The notes: generated by a model not told the origin, from the letters alone. 64,000 nucleotides of DNA from a bacterium (GCA_017541975.1 JAFXYB010000022.1:62001-126000), one strand, 5' to 3'. Positions 45,552 through 54,681 are shown, numbered from the stretch's first letter. Translations and numbers: made by a program.

Positions 45552-46490
45552 ATGAAATTCAGTGAATTAGTAGACAAGTTGACAAAAGGCCAACCATTAA
45601 TGTTTATAAGAAACATCTTATTGATATTACTTGGAACTTTTGTTTTAGCGATGGGTACTGAAATGTTTATTATCCCTGCAGGTCTTGATACTGGTGGTGT
45701 ATCCGGTATTGCAATTTGTTTTAAATACGCAGGCGTTGATTTTAGCTCAGAAATCATTATTGGTATCATCGGCTGGATATTATTCTTTATAGGTTTAATC
45801 TTTCTTGGTTGGCGTTTTAGTGCACAAACATTACTTTCAACCATCACATATCCGATATTTTTATTGCTCATTAATTGGTTATGTACAAAGTGGAATTTCC
45901 TTTTAATATCTGAATCTGCATCACTTAAAGATAATCCTGCACTAATATCACTTTTATCTGCATTATTTGGAGGTGTTCTTGTCGGTGCTGGTTGTGCAAT
46001 AACCTTTATTGGCGGTGGGTCTACTGGTGGTGTTGATATTATCACATTCGTAATATGCAAGTTTTTAAAAAATGTTAAAAGTTCAGCATCAATATTCATT
46101 ATAGATGCAATTATAGTAGTTGCAGGTTTCTTCATCAATAAAGAACACGATATTGCATTAGCTCTTGAAGGTGTATTTAGTGCTTTTATTGCAGCTTTAG
46201 TTGTAGATAGAATATTCGTTGGACAATCACAATCATTTGTCGCATATGTTATCACAAACAAATATGCAGAAATCACAGAAGATATCATCAAGAAACTCGA
46301 TAGAACCACATCAATTCTCGATATCGAAGGTGGCTATACAAAAGAAAAAAAGAAAATGGTTATCATTTCTTTTACAGTAAGACAGTACCAAGAAGTAATG
46401 TCTATTGTTACAAGACATGATAGAAAAGCGTTCACAATGGTACATAGAACTCAAGAGATTAATGGTGAAGGTTTTAAAGAAATAGACTAA
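45552..46490 (+). CDS. YitT family membrane protein
   Basis: 312 residues from ATG 45552. Five or six N-terminal helices include the conserved GTFVLAMGTEMFIIPAGLDTGGVSGIA and CAITFIGGGSTGGVDIITF (repeated G-G-S-x-G-G-x-D/I-I). The soluble DUF2179 domain follows (about 220-310; SFVAYVITNKYAEITEDIIKKLDRTTSILDIEGGYT). The family is widespread in Bacillota with no established function. Only a weak ribosome-site match is seen before the ATG. Confidence 0.9.
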   Translation: MKFSELVDKLTKGQPLMFIRNILLILLGTFVLAMGTEMFIIPAGLDTGGVSGIAICFKYAGVDFSSEIIIGIIGWILFFIGLIFLGWRFSAQTLLSTITYPIFLLLINWLCTKWNFLLISESASLKDNPALISLLSALFGGVLVGAGCAITFIGGGSTGGVDIITFVICKFLKNVKSSASIFIIDAIIVVAGFFINKEHDIALALEGVFSAFIAALVVDRIFVGQSQSFVAYVITNKYAEITEDIIKKLDRTTSILDIEGGYTKEKKKMVIISFTVRQYQEVMSIVTRHDRKAFTMVHRTQEINGEGFKEID

Positions 46491-46509
46491 TATTAAGGAA
46501 GTTTGTAAT

Positions 46510-48084
46510 ATGGGTAAGTTTTTTAAAATATTATTTGGCATTATTGGTGGTATATTATTACTCGCTATAATTACTGTAACTATAATAATCATCAAAATAA
46601 GTGATGATAGAGATGTTAATAACCCTAATGTTGTTGAAGATAATAAGCCTCTGTCTCGAGTAATTGATAATAAATTATATGAAGGTACTGAAGATTCCGT
46701 GTCTTCTAATGAGGCAAATATCGTATTTGATGAAGAAGAATTAGAATACCTTTTATATCCAATCTTAAAATCAATTGATATCTCAAGTCCAAGAATCGCT
46801 TTCACTGGTGTAAATGTTGATGTAATTAATGGTGAATATAAAATAGAAGTATCAGCACAGTTTTTAGGTATGTTTAAAACTGTCGCAACTGCAAATCTAG
46901 ATTTCGGTTTTGAAAATCAAATATTTTCTATAAAACTAAATGAATTAAAAGCTGGCTCAATGAGCTTTACATCTATAGGCAAATTAGTTATCAAATCAAT
47001 AAATCAAGAAGAAGTAAAGAAATCATTAAAAGAAGCCAATATCTTATGTGATATTGATTTCGATAATTTCATTATTTCATTTACTGTGAATAATATGAAA
47101 GAGATGATTTCATCTGGTGTAGATAAAACAAATGCTGCCCTATTTAAATGCTTAATTGATACATTCTTAACTAATGATGAACTCTTAACTCTCGTCCTTG
47201 GGAATGATAATCTAATCGGTGCCTACATTCATTTAGGCAATGCTAAACATAATCCTTCACTACATAACGATCTACTTTATAATTATGACTATGTACCAAT
47301 CAATCAGAATGTTAAGAAACTATTAGATAATAATGTAATTGATTACGATAAAGTATCTCCATTATATAACTTTCTAGTTAGAGGTTATAAATCAATTGAA
47401 GATGAAACAAAAGCAATCATAGATCCATTAGATTTATCTATAATAGGTATCACAAATAATAGTGATTATGAAGGCATAATCAATAGATCTGATGTAACAC
47501 TGGATGGTTATATCAAAGGTTTATTTAAAAATAAATCCATAATGGAAACATCAAACATACTCTTATCTGGCCTTGCGATTCCAGATGATACATTAAATGG
47601 AATCTTCCAATCACTCCCATTTGTAGGCTTTTCAATCGCTTATGCAAATGATGATAACGAAATTGGTTCAATTGTTATAGAGCAATTAATTATCAATTGT
47701 TTAAATGAAAAATTAAAAATCGATATGGTTGTATCAGTGAACGGTTTAAGAATTGTGGCAGAAGTTAATTTTACATGTAGAGATGAAAGCAGTAATGGAC
47801 TAAGATTAGATGGTACAATCGAAAAACTCTATATCGGTTCATATGAATTAACCGATGAACAAAAAACTCTATTACTTGAATATTTAAGCGGTGTAATTAA
47901 AGAGCTTGATTGGATTACAATCAATAAAGATGAAAAGACTATGGTTCTTGATTTTACTGATGCAATCACATCAGCGATTACTGAAAACGCAACATTAAGA
48001 CAAGTAATTAACAACTTTGTAAGTTATCAAATTGATACAAGTATAGAAGAAGGATATATTGCAATAAAATATTCAATATTCTAA
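46510..48084 (+). CDS. Single-helix exported protein, unknown
   Basis: 524 residues. One N-terminal hydrophobic helix (about residues 5-28, GGILLLAIITVTIIIIKI) is followed by a mainly beta, soluble domain with no recognisable motif. The topology suggests an anchored extracellular protein. It lies 19 bp after the YitT gene and 15 bp before a GNAT gene, so the three may be one operon. Ribosome site AAGGAAG. Confidence 0.7.
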   Translation: MGKFFKILFGIIGGILLLAIITVTIIIIKISDDRDVNNPNVVEDNKPLSRVIDNKLYEGTEDSVSSNEANIVFDEEELEYLLYPILKSIDISSPRIAFTGVNVDVINGEYKIEVSAQFLGMFKTVATANLDFGFENQIFSIKLNELKAGSMSFTSIGKLVIKSINQEEVKKSLKEANILCDIDFDNFIISFTVNNMKEMISSGVDKTNAALFKCLIDTFLTNDELLTLVLGNDNLIGAYIHLGNAKHNPSLHNDLLYNYDYVPINQNVKKLLDNNVIDYDKVSPLYNFLVRGYKSIEDETKAIIDPLDLSIIGITNNSDYEGIINRSDVTLDGYIKGLFKNKSIMETSNILLSGLAIPDDTLNGIFQSLPFVGFSIAYANDDNEIGSIVIEQLIINCLNEKLKIDMVVSVNGLRIVAEVNFTCRDESSNGLRLDGTIEKLYIGSYELTDEQKTLLLEYLSGVIKELDWITINKDEKTMVLDFTDAITSAITENATLRQVINNFVSYQIDTSIEEGYIAIKYSIF

Positions 48085-48099
48085 TATTGAGGAAGATTT

Positions 48100-48618
48100 A
48101 TGAATTATGCTATAAGACTCGTTACTGAAAATGAAATAGATGAAGTTATGACAATCATAAATGATGCCAAAGAATTATTAAAAAAAGATTCTCTTCAGTG
48201 GCAACAAGGTTATCCATTTAAAGAGACAATGATGAATGATATAAAAAGAAATGAACTCTATGGCTATTATTTGAATGATTATCTTGTTGGAGTTGTGGCA
48301 CTAGTTGTTGGGCTTGATAAGAATTATACAGAAATTGAAGGCAAATGGGATATAGTCGCAAGTGAAAAAGATCTTACAATCCATAGGATTGCAGTAAGAA
48401 AAGGTTATTATCATAAGAAAATTGGAGATACTTTTATTAAACTCTCTATTGATCTTGCGAAGAAGTTATCAATTAAATCTATAAAAGCGGATACACATAT
48501 AAAAAATATTCCTATGCAAATGCTTCTAATTAACAATGACTTTTCATATAAAGGAATCATTTATCTTAAAAGAGATGAAGTAGATAATGGTAGATTAGCA
48601 TACGAATTAGTACTATAA
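48100..48618 (+). CDS. GNAT-family N-acetyltransferase
   Basis: 172 residues. The N-terminal segment IRLVTENEIDEVMTIINDAKELLKK and the core LTIHRIAVRKGYYHKKIGDTFIKL (motif A, acetyl-CoA binding, with R-x-x-x-x-K-I-G) fit GNAT. The substrate is not readable. Ribosome site GAGGAAG. Confidence 0.85.
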   Translation: MNYAIRLVTENEIDEVMTIINDAKELLKKDSLQWQQGYPFKETMMNDIKRNELYGYYLNDYLVGVVALVVGLDKNYTEIEGKWDIVASEKDLTIHRIAVRKGYYHKKIGDTFIKLSIDLAKKLSIKSIKADTHIKNIPMQMLLINNDFSYKGIIYLKRDEVDNGRLAYELVL

Positions 48619-48621
48619 ATT

Positions 48622-48657
48622 AAAATGATGATGAATTCAGTTCACCATCATTTTTAT
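48622..48657 (+). terminator. Rho-independent terminator
   Basis: Stem AAATGATGATGAA / TTCACCATCATTT with a short bulge and a TTCAG apex, followed by TTTTTATT. It ends the GNAT transcription unit upstream of the IS element. Confidence 0.88.
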
Positions 48658-48710
48658 TATTTTCACTTTTTCAGTTTATTCATTGAATAGTATTCTTTAT
48701 CTCTTTCTTC

Positions 48711-48828
48711 TTGAACCTCTCATGATTTAAATCATAAGATTCTCACTTCATAGTCCTTTGGACACTATTGCCTCTTACATGGACTCCATGAGCGTAAATT
48801 CCGGTAGTCCCTACCGTACTATTTATTT
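48711..48828 (-). ncRNA. Candidate omega/reRNA of TnpB
   Basis: Three hairpins on the minus strand follow the tnpB stop: GGTAGGGACTACC (48803-48815), CATGGAGTCCATG (48778-48790) and ATAGTGTCCAAAGGACTAT (48750-48768), then the right-end stem-loop. TnpB family RNAs arise from this 3' UTR, with a guide read from flanking DNA beyond the right end, here near 48690-48710. Confidence 0.55.
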
Positions 48829-49911
48829 TTAATTATGGGATAAGCCATAATTTAAAATGTTTAATGCTGCATTATAGTCTCTATCTATAATTAACTTGCA
48901 GTGAGGGCATCTATAGGTTTCACTTTTACCTACCCTGTAGGTTTTGCCGCAGTGACTGCAGGTTTGACTAGATGGGTAATACCTTTCTATCTTCTTTAAT
49001 TCTTTCCCATAGCGCTCACATTTATACTTAAGTAAAGTCGTTATTTGGCCTAAGGAGGATAGAAGCATTTCTCTTTTATGGATTTTTAGCTTTTGTTTTG
49101 ATAATAAATCTTTAATATCTAAATCCTCCATGTAGATAGTATCATATTTTTCAACTATGGCTTTCGTCGCTTTATGAATGGTATCTAACATGTAATGATC
49201 CTTATATTGATATACCTTAGCTAATTTTCTTCTCTGCTTATTCCAGTTATTTGAATGTAAGGTGCGCTTAGATAATCTCTTTTGTTCTTTTCTTATTTTT
49301 TTATTCAATCTATCGATATCTAAATCAGAAATATATTTATCATTATCACTTGTTGTAATTAGCTTTCTTATTCCAAGATCAATCCCAACACTATTGCCTG
49401 TCTTTAATAGTGTTTTTTCTTCACATTCATAAATTATAGATGCTTCATAGATTCCACTTTTTAATAATTTTACTGTAACATTTATTATTTTATTATCTTT
49501 TATATCTTTACCATATTTACATTTAATAATACCCAATTTAGGAAGTTTTATTCCTTTTTCATATAGTACAATATTGTTGTTTGTATAATTTGTTCTATAG
49601 GATTGGGCATTATGTTTTTTCTTAAATACTGGTTCATTAGCTCTTTTAGAAAAGAAATTCTCATATGCTCTATTTAAATTCTTTAAAGAATTTTGTAATG
49701 CGAATTTGTCTGCCTCTTTTAAGAATATTGTATCATCACTATTCTTAAGAGTTGTTAACATTTTGCTCCAATTAGTGTATTTATAGTCTTTACTATTTTT
49801 TGAATAGTCTAAAAAATAGTTATACACAAATCTTGTATGACCGAAGATAATATTTAAAGTATTAATTTGTTTATTATTTGGATATAATCTTATCCTTAAT
49901 CCTTTTTTCAT
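48829..49911 (-). CDS. tnpB: TnpB RNA-guided nuclease (IS605 OrfB)
   Basis: 360 residues from ATG 49911 (behind GGTGAGG; the upstream GTG 49920 is part of that site). The RuvC-like catalytic residues are present in order: Asp in VGIDLGIRKL, Glu in IYMEDLDIKDL, and Asp in IDRDYNAALNIL. The zinc finger CSHCGKTYRVGKSETYRCPHC precedes the last motif. Nothing is missing, so a functional RNA-guided endonuclease is expected. Start overlaps the end of tnpA by 38 bp. Confidence 0.95.
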   Translation of the reverse strand: MKKGLRIRLYPNNKQINTLNIIFGHTRFVYNYFLDYSKNSKDYKYTNWSKMLTTLKNSDDTIFLKEADKFALQNSLKNLNRAYENFFSKRANEPVFKKKHNAQSYRTNYTNNNIVLYEKGIKLPKLGIIKCKYGKDIKDNKIINVTVKLLKSGIYEASIIYECEEKTLLKTGNSVGIDLGIRKLITTSDNDKYISDLDIDRLNKKIRKEQKRLSKRTLHSNNWNKQRRKLAKVYQYKDHYMLDTIHKATKAIVEKYDTIYMEDLDIKDLLSKQKLKIHKREMLLSSLGQITTLLKYKCERYGKELKKIERYYPSSQTCSHCGKTYRVGKSETYRCPHCKLIIDRDYNAALNILNYGLSHN

Positions 49912-50305
49912 CTTCCTCACCTTGATTTTGTATATATTTCTTTATATTATCCATTACATTATCACTAGTAGTAGCTATATAGTAAGAAGGACTCCATATA
50001 TGTCCTCCATATAGCACCTTAGATAATTTATCCTTATGCTTACTATTTAACAATCTTGCAGATACTCCCTTTAGTGTTTTGATCACTACAGGAATAGAAT
50101 CCTGTGGAGATAATCCTAATAACATATGAACATGGTCTTTATCTGTATTAATTTCAACAAGGTCATAATTATTGTTTTTACAGATATTAGTAATAATATC
50201 GATAAAATCATCTTTGACATCGTCTACTAAAATTTCATGTCTATATTTAACACACCAAACAATATGATAATATAGATCATATACATATCCTCTACCATGT
50301 TTCAT
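49874..50305 (-). CDS. tnpA: IS200/IS605-type Y1 transposase TnpA
   Basis: 143 residues from ATG 50305 (AGAGAGGTAC upstream). The HUH motif DHVHMLLG and the single catalytic Tyr in NIKKYIQNQ are intact. This enzyme cuts single-stranded ends during DNA replication-linked transposition. A longer reading upstream to 50413 passes through the promoter and is rejected. A TATAAT box lies about 30 bp upstream of the start on the minus strand. Confidence 0.95.
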   Translation of the reverse strand: MKHGRGYVYDLYYHIVWCVKYRHEILVDDVKDDFIDIITNICKNNNYDLVEINTDKDHVHMLLGLSPQDSIPVVIKTLKGVSARLLNSKHKDKLSKVLYGGHIWSPSYYIATTSDNVMDNIKKYIQNQGEEDEKRIKDKIISK

Positions 50306-50346
50306 AATGTTAGTACCTCTCTCTATATATATTATACCATATTTTA

Positions 50347-50418
50347 TGACATATGCATAGAAAAATAGAAATTTTATATACAAAGTATATAATTTTATAA
50401 AAAAGGCTGACATATGCA
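50347..50418. repeat. Repeated TGACATATGCA flanking a hairpin upstream of tnpA
   Basis: The 11-mer TGACATATGCA is found at 50347-50357 and 50408-50418. Between them is a hairpin (TATATAC AAA GTATATA, about 50375-50391). The position, next to tnpA, suggests a part of the left end. Confidence 0.45.
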
Positions 50419-50460
50419 GTCTTATTTAATATTTTTTAGTCGTTTTTCTCAAAAATAAAA

Positions 50461-50500
50461 AGAGTCTTACTCACAAATCAATAAATGAGTGTGCGGCTCT
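50461..50500. other. Imperfect hairpin between IS605 element and M18-HTH gene
   Basis: AGAGTC...ACTCA / TGAGT...GGCTCT form a broken stem with a T run on the minus-strand 3' side (50460-50450). It may be an IS left-end fold or a minus-strand terminator; I cannot decide. The remaining stretch 50501-50554 holds nothing recognisable. Confidence 0.4.
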
Positions 50501-50554
50501 GATTTATCAATTATTATAAAAATATTCTAAAATTGTATTTATTTATTTTACAAG

Positions 50555-50584
50555 TTGATATACAATATAATAGATATATATAAT
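50555..50584 (+). promoter_or_regulatory. Promoter of M18-HTH gene
   Basis: TTGATA (50555-50560) and TATAAT (50579-50584), 18 bp apart; the ribosome site AAGGAG lies at 50588-50593. Confidence 0.65.
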
Positions 50585-50598
50585 ACAAGGAGAAGCAT

Positions 50599-52062
50599 AT
50601 GGAAAAATTAAAACAATATCGTACGAAACTAAACTTAACACAGAAAGAAGTTGCAGAGAAACTCGATATCTCTCAACAAGCTTATGCATTATATGAAAAT
50701 AGTGATCGAACTCCATCAGATGAAATGCTTGAAAAGCTTGCGGCAATCTTTAATATTACAAAAAGTGAACTTGAGTCTAAAGCAACAGAAATGGAATATA
50801 GACATATTGAATCAATAGAAGATTTCCTCTTAACATCTTATACTTCATATCATTCAACAAGAAATATTGAATCAATTCTAAAAGAAGATGGTTTTGAAAG
50901 ATTATATGATTATAATGAATGGAATCTTAAAAAGGGTGGAAAATATTATATTTTAAAGAATCAAAGTGCAGTTATCGCTTTTAAAATAGGAAATTTATCA
51001 AATTATGCCTTTAATATAGCTGGTTGTCACACCGATTCACCATGCTTAAAGGTTAAGGGCAATACATTAATTGACAGCAGTGAAGGCAAGAAGATAAACG
51101 TTGAAGTTTATGGCGGATTAATCCTATATTCTATGCTGGATATTCCTCTAAAGATTGCGGGTAGAATCATTGTAAATGAGGATAATAAATTAGTCACAAA
51201 AATAGTATCAAGTGATTTTAATGTTAATATTCCAAGCCTTTGTATTCATCATAATAGTACTGTTAATGATAGTTTAACATTAAATAAACAAGTTGATATG
51301 TTACCACTACTTGGTTCAAATACCGATGTATATTCGCTTCTTTCAAACGGAAAGGAAGTAATAGATGCTGATCTATATGTTGTACCAGATGTAAAACCAT
51401 ATCTTAGTGGAGTAAATAAAGATTTATTAGTATCACCAAGACTTGATAATCTTACAAGTGCTTATGCAATCGCAAAAGCTATTATAGAATCTAATCCAAA
51501 AGGTATTGCGATTGGATATTTTAGCGATAATGAAGAGATTGGCAGTGGTACTAAACAAGGTGCAAGTTCAATGTTCCTCCCTGATACACTAGAAAAGATC
51601 AATAGATCTTTAGGCTTTTCTAAAGATGATTATAATAAAGCTATCGCAAATGGTTTTGCATTATCTATAGATAATGGCCATGCCGTTCACCAAGCGCATC
51701 CAGAAAAGAGTGATATATCAGAAAAAGTATATATGAATAAGGGTATAGTTATTAAGCACCATACCAATTATTCAACCGATGGACTTTCATCTTCAATAAT
51801 CAAAACGATTGCTAAAACGAATAAAATTTCTTATCAAGATTACTATAACAGATCTGACCAAAGATGTGGTGGCACAATCGGTTTAATCACTAGTTCACAA
51901 CTAGAAATGAATGCTTGTGATATCGGTCTAGCACAGCTTGCGATGCACTCAGCAATTGAAACAATAGGATATAACGATATAAAACTAATGATGGAACTTG
52001 TAAAATCATATTTTAATACTAGTATTAGTACACTTGATAACTACGAAATCAAATTAGATTAA
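50599..52062 (+). CDS. M18 family aminopeptidase with N-terminal Cro/CI helix-turn-helix
   Basis: 487 residues. Residues 1-65 form a complete Cro/CI-type HTH (YRTKLNLTQKEVAEKLDISQ, then YENSDRTPSDEMLEKLAAIFNITKSEL). From about 72 the M18 aminopeptidase begins. The metal-site set expected for the family is present: His144 (GCHTDSP), Asp283 (PRLDNLT), Glu312-Glu313 (DNEEIGS), Asp358 (SIDNGHAVH) and His450 (QLAMHS). M18 enzymes are cobalt/zinc aminopeptidases, usually 420-470 residues with no HTH, so the fusion is unusual. All catalytic residues are retained. It has a single-gene promoter; the next gene has its own. Confidence 0.95.
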   Translation: MEKLKQYRTKLNLTQKEVAEKLDISQQAYALYENSDRTPSDEMLEKLAAIFNITKSELESKATEMEYRHIESIEDFLLTSYTSYHSTRNIESILKEDGFERLYDYNEWNLKKGGKYYILKNQSAVIAFKIGNLSNYAFNIAGCHTDSPCLKVKGNTLIDSSEGKKINVEVYGGLILYSMLDIPLKIAGRIIVNEDNKLVTKIVSSDFNVNIPSLCIHHNSTVNDSLTLNKQVDMLPLLGSNTDVYSLLSNGKEVIDADLYVVPDVKPYLSGVNKDLLVSPRLDNLTSAYAIAKAIIESNPKGIAIGYFSDNEEIGSGTKQGASSMFLPDTLEKINRSLGFSKDDYNKAIANGFALSIDNGHAVHQAHPEKSDISEKVYMNKGIVIKHHTNYSTDGLSSSIIKTIAKTNKISYQDYYNRSDQRCGGTIGLITSSQLEMNACDIGLAQLAMHSAIETIGYNDIKLMMELVKSYFNTSISTLDNYEIKLD

Positions 52063-52082
52063 AACATCATTGTTTACAATTA

Positions 52083-52091
52083 TGTTATAAT
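52083..52091 (+). promoter_or_regulatory. Extended -10 of RluA-family gene, leaderless layout
   Basis: TGTTATAAT ends 6 nt before the ATG at 52098; there is no room for a ribosome site. Confidence 0.65.
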
Positions 52092-52097
52092 TTTATT

Positions 52098-53045
52098 ATG
52101 AGAAATAAAAATCAAACATCTAAAGATGTTCAAGCAAAGAAGAAACCAATTGAATATACTTACACTTTTAAAATAAACAAAAGTGGTTTTTTACTTGAAT
52201 TCTTACTCTCTAAGATCAATCTCTCAAGAAATAGTGTAAAATCACTTTTATCTTCAAATAAAGTACTTGTAAATGGTTCAGTAGTAAGACAGTTTGATTA
52301 TCCACTCGCTAAGGATGATGAAATAAAGATAGCTAAACACTCACAAAATACATCAAATCCTGCATTAAGAAAAGCTAAAAAAGAAGAAACCTTTAATTTA
52401 AAAGAATATATTATATATGAAGATAAGAACTATATTGCAATAGATAAACCATCTGGAATGTTATCAGTTGAATCAGATACTGAAAATGAATCACTATATA
52501 AATATGTTTTTGAATATCTAACCAAGAATGATCCAAAGGCAAGGCCTTATCAATTACATAGAATCGATAAAGATACATCAGGAGTTATTGTTTTTGCAAA
52601 AGATATCAAACTTCATTCTAAACTTAAAATGCATTGGAATGAAAATGTCAAAATTAGAGAATATTATGCAATATGTGAAGGTGTATTCGAAAACAAAACC
52701 GGAACTATTAAATCATATCTAAAAGAAAATGATAATAACCTAATGTATTCCTCAAAAGATAAGAATGGTAAACTTGCCATCACAAACTATGAAGTTGTCA
52801 AATCAAACAATAAATTTAGTTTAGTTAAGGTATTAATTGACACAGGAAGAAAAAATCAAATTAGAGTGCATATGAAGGATATCGGCCATATGGTTGTTGG
52901 GGATGAAAAATACAGAAGTAGTCAAAACCCAATTGGTAGATTAGGCCTTCATGCATCAAGATTAGACTTTATTAATCCAGTAGATAATAAGATTATTTCT
53001 TTTACTGCAAAACTACCAAAAGAATTTACGAATCTCTTTAAATAG
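52098..53045 (+). CDS. RluA-family pseudouridine synthase
   Basis: 315 residues. An S4 RNA-binding domain (LLEFLLSKINLSRNSVKSLLSSNKVLVNG, about 35-85) precedes the catalytic domain: YIAIDKPSGMLSVES and RPYQLHRIDKDTSGVIVFAKD (HRLD-like motif with the catalytic Asp), then TGRKNQIRVHMKDIGHMVVGDEKY. It isomerises uridine in rRNA or tRNA; the exact site is not readable. The TATAAT box is 6 nt before the ATG. Confidence 0.92.
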   Translation: MRNKNQTSKDVQAKKKPIEYTYTFKINKSGFLLEFLLSKINLSRNSVKSLLSSNKVLVNGSVVRQFDYPLAKDDEIKIAKHSQNTSNPALRKAKKEETFNLKEYIIYEDKNYIAIDKPSGMLSVESDTENESLYKYVFEYLTKNDPKARPYQLHRIDKDTSGVIVFAKDIKLHSKLKMHWNENVKIREYYAICEGVFENKTGTIKSYLKENDNNLMYSSKDKNGKLAITNYEVVKSNNKFSLVKVLIDTGRKNQIRVHMKDIGHMVVGDEKYRSSQNPIGRLGLHASRLDFINPVDNKIISFTAKLPKEFTNLFK

Positions 53046-53052
53046 GCGATAT

Positions 53053-54264
53053 ATGAAAAAACTGAATGTTATTTACTTAATAATTTCAATAGTAATGTTA
53101 GGTCTATCAATAGCCCTATTTTGTTTTGGATCAAGTTATTCATATTTGCCACTTATAATTGGTTTAATTATCATAAATCTAATTAAAGCAAAAAAGTTAA
53201 TTTTTAAAACTATTTATTTTTCTTTATATTTAATTTATTTTGTTTTACTATTTTTGTTCTCACTTAATGTAATAAAGTTTAAAACAAACCCTATCACAGA
53301 TTATGATAAGATGATTCCAATTTGGGGAGATACTATCCCAGGAAATAGCACCAAATCTAAACTAGATGAAATGAACATAAGATACAATACCAATAAATAT
53401 ATCGCAACAAACAGATTTTTATCATTCATCGCTTTTAAAAATCCAAAATATGCTGAAAGAGTAATCGATACTTTTACATATTCTTATGAAATAAGAAGTG
53501 GATATGCAAAAGAAACTTTTGAAGATGTACCTTTTATCGTTCCATATGTAGTAGAAGGAAGCAGCCAAGCTGTAATAATCATACCTGGTGGTGGGTATGC
53601 CAATAAGAGTATGGAGGATGGTGGAACTCTAGAAGGAAAAAATGTAGCATTAGAATTAAATAAAAAAGGAATAAGTGCTTTTGTTTTATGGTACAGATCA
53701 AACCCATATGAATTTCCTATTCCTCAAATGGATCTACAAAGAGCTATAAAGTATTTAAAATACCACAAAGAAGAATATGGTATTGATGATAATAAGATTA
53801 GTATAATAGGATTCTCTGCAGGAGGATATCAAGTATCTAGTTATATTAATATCTTTATGGGAATGGATATGTGTGGAGTTGAAGGTGAATATACAAAAGA
53901 TGAAATAGACCTTATGGATGATAGCGTCTATAAAGCTGCACTAATTTATCCAGAACTTGAATTCACAGAGAATTATTCAATCATGTATGCAACATTCTCA
54001 AAAGAAAAAATAGATGATAAAGACACTAGAAAAGAACTTCAAGATAGATATAATACAATTGATAATATGAAAACGAAAGTTGTCAAACAATATATTGCAT
54101 ATGGTAATAGAGATAATATTGTAGGGACAAAATCAATTGAAAAATATATCGAAAAAGCTAAAGAACTTGGAATCGATATAAAAGTGTCAATTTGTAAAGG
54201 GCAAATGCACGCTTTTGATACTAAATATTATATAGATGACTATCTTGAATTTATGGAAGAATAA
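53053..54264 (+). CDS. Membrane-anchored alpha/beta hydrolase (BD-FAE-like)
   Basis: 403 residues. Two or three N-terminal hydrophobic helices (about 1-75) precede an alpha/beta hydrolase domain: IIIPGGGYANKSMEDGGT (oxyanion region), AFVLWYRSNP, then the nucleophile elbow GFSAGGYQVSSY (Ser near residue 258), and the catalytic His near KGQMHAFDT. The sequence resembles the bifunctional BD-FAE / acetyl-xylan esterase-like group (peptidase S9-like). It probably works at the outer face of the membrane. Start follows AGGCGAT. Confidence 0.82.
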   Translation: MKKLNVIYLIISIVMLGLSIALFCFGSSYSYLPLIIGLIIINLIKAKKLIFKTIYFSLYLIYFVLLFLFSLNVIKFKTNPITDYDKMIPIWGDTIPGNSTKSKLDEMNIRYNTNKYIATNRFLSFIAFKNPKYAERVIDTFTYSYEIRSGYAKETFEDVPFIVPYVVEGSSQAVIIIPGGGYANKSMEDGGTLEGKNVALELNKKGISAFVLWYRSNPYEFPIPQMDLQRAIKYLKYHKEEYGIDDNKISIIGFSAGGYQVSSYINIFMGMDMCGVEGEYTKDEIDLMDDSVYKAALIYPELEFTENYSIMYATFSKEKIDDKDTRKELQDRYNTIDNMKTKVVKQYIAYGNRDNIVGTKSIEKYIEKAKELGIDIKVSICKGQMHAFDTKYYIDDYLEFMEE

Positions 54265-54273
54265 GGAGCAATT

Positions 54274-54681
54274 ATGAACAACATAAAACTCACTACGATG
54301 TGTATGATCTATAATGATGGTGGTGAAATACTCGTCCAAGATAGAATTAAAGATGATTGGCCTGGCATAACATTTCCTGGTGGTAAAGTTGAAAAGGATG
54401 AAATAATAGAAGAATCATGCATCAGAGAGATCAAAGAAGAAACTGGACTAGATATAAAAAATCTTGAATGTATGAATTATATTGAATGGAATACCATAGA
54501 AGAAAATGTTAGGCATTTATGTATTCTATTTAGAACAAAAGATTATTACGGCAAACTCATTGATTCATCTGAAGGAAAAAACTTTTTCATAAAAGAAAAA
54601 GATATTGAGAAATATAACCTTTCATATGATTTTCTAAAGATCTATAAAATTTGCAAAAATGAATACAAAGAAGAGGAATAG
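54274..54681 (+). CDS. Nudix hydrolase
   Basis: 135 residues. The Nudix box is complete: G-KVEKD-E-IIEESCI-REIKEETG. The N-terminal TTMCMIYNDGGEILVQDR matches 8-oxo-dGTPase-type (MutT-like) enzymes. It hydrolyses a nucleoside-diphosphate-linked substrate. Ribosome site AAGGAG. The stop codon lies within a small terminator. Confidence 0.9.
   Translation: MNNIKLTTMCMIYNDGGEILVQDRIKDDWPGITFPGGKVEKDEIIEESCIREIKEETGLDIKNLECMNYIEWNTIEENVRHLCILFRTKDYYGKLIDSSEGKNFFIKEKDIEKYNLSYDFLKIYKICKNEYKEEE

Larger units (their letters stand above)
48711..50420 (-). mobile_element. IS200/IS605-type element (tnpA + tnpB)
   Basis: On the minus strand a Y1 transposase (tnpA) is followed by overlapping tnpB, the ISDra2/IS605 order. 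The right end (48711-48740 on the plus strand) carries a stem-loop CTTATGAT-TTAA-ATCATGAG and an AGAGGTTCAA terminus. The left end is not defined; it lies upstream of tnpA, somewhere between about 50390 and 50510. The genes are complete, so the element may still be active. Confidence 0.85.

Noticed and set aside
45548-46309. 253-codon open frame on the minus strand over the YitT gene
   Set aside because: It is antisense to a well-conserved membrane protein, has low-complexity composition and no ribosome site; it is a shadow of the real gene.
46311-46805. 164-codon minus-strand frame spanning the YitT end and next gene
   Set aside because: It crosses two plus-strand genes and their intergenic ribosome site, with no start signal of its own.
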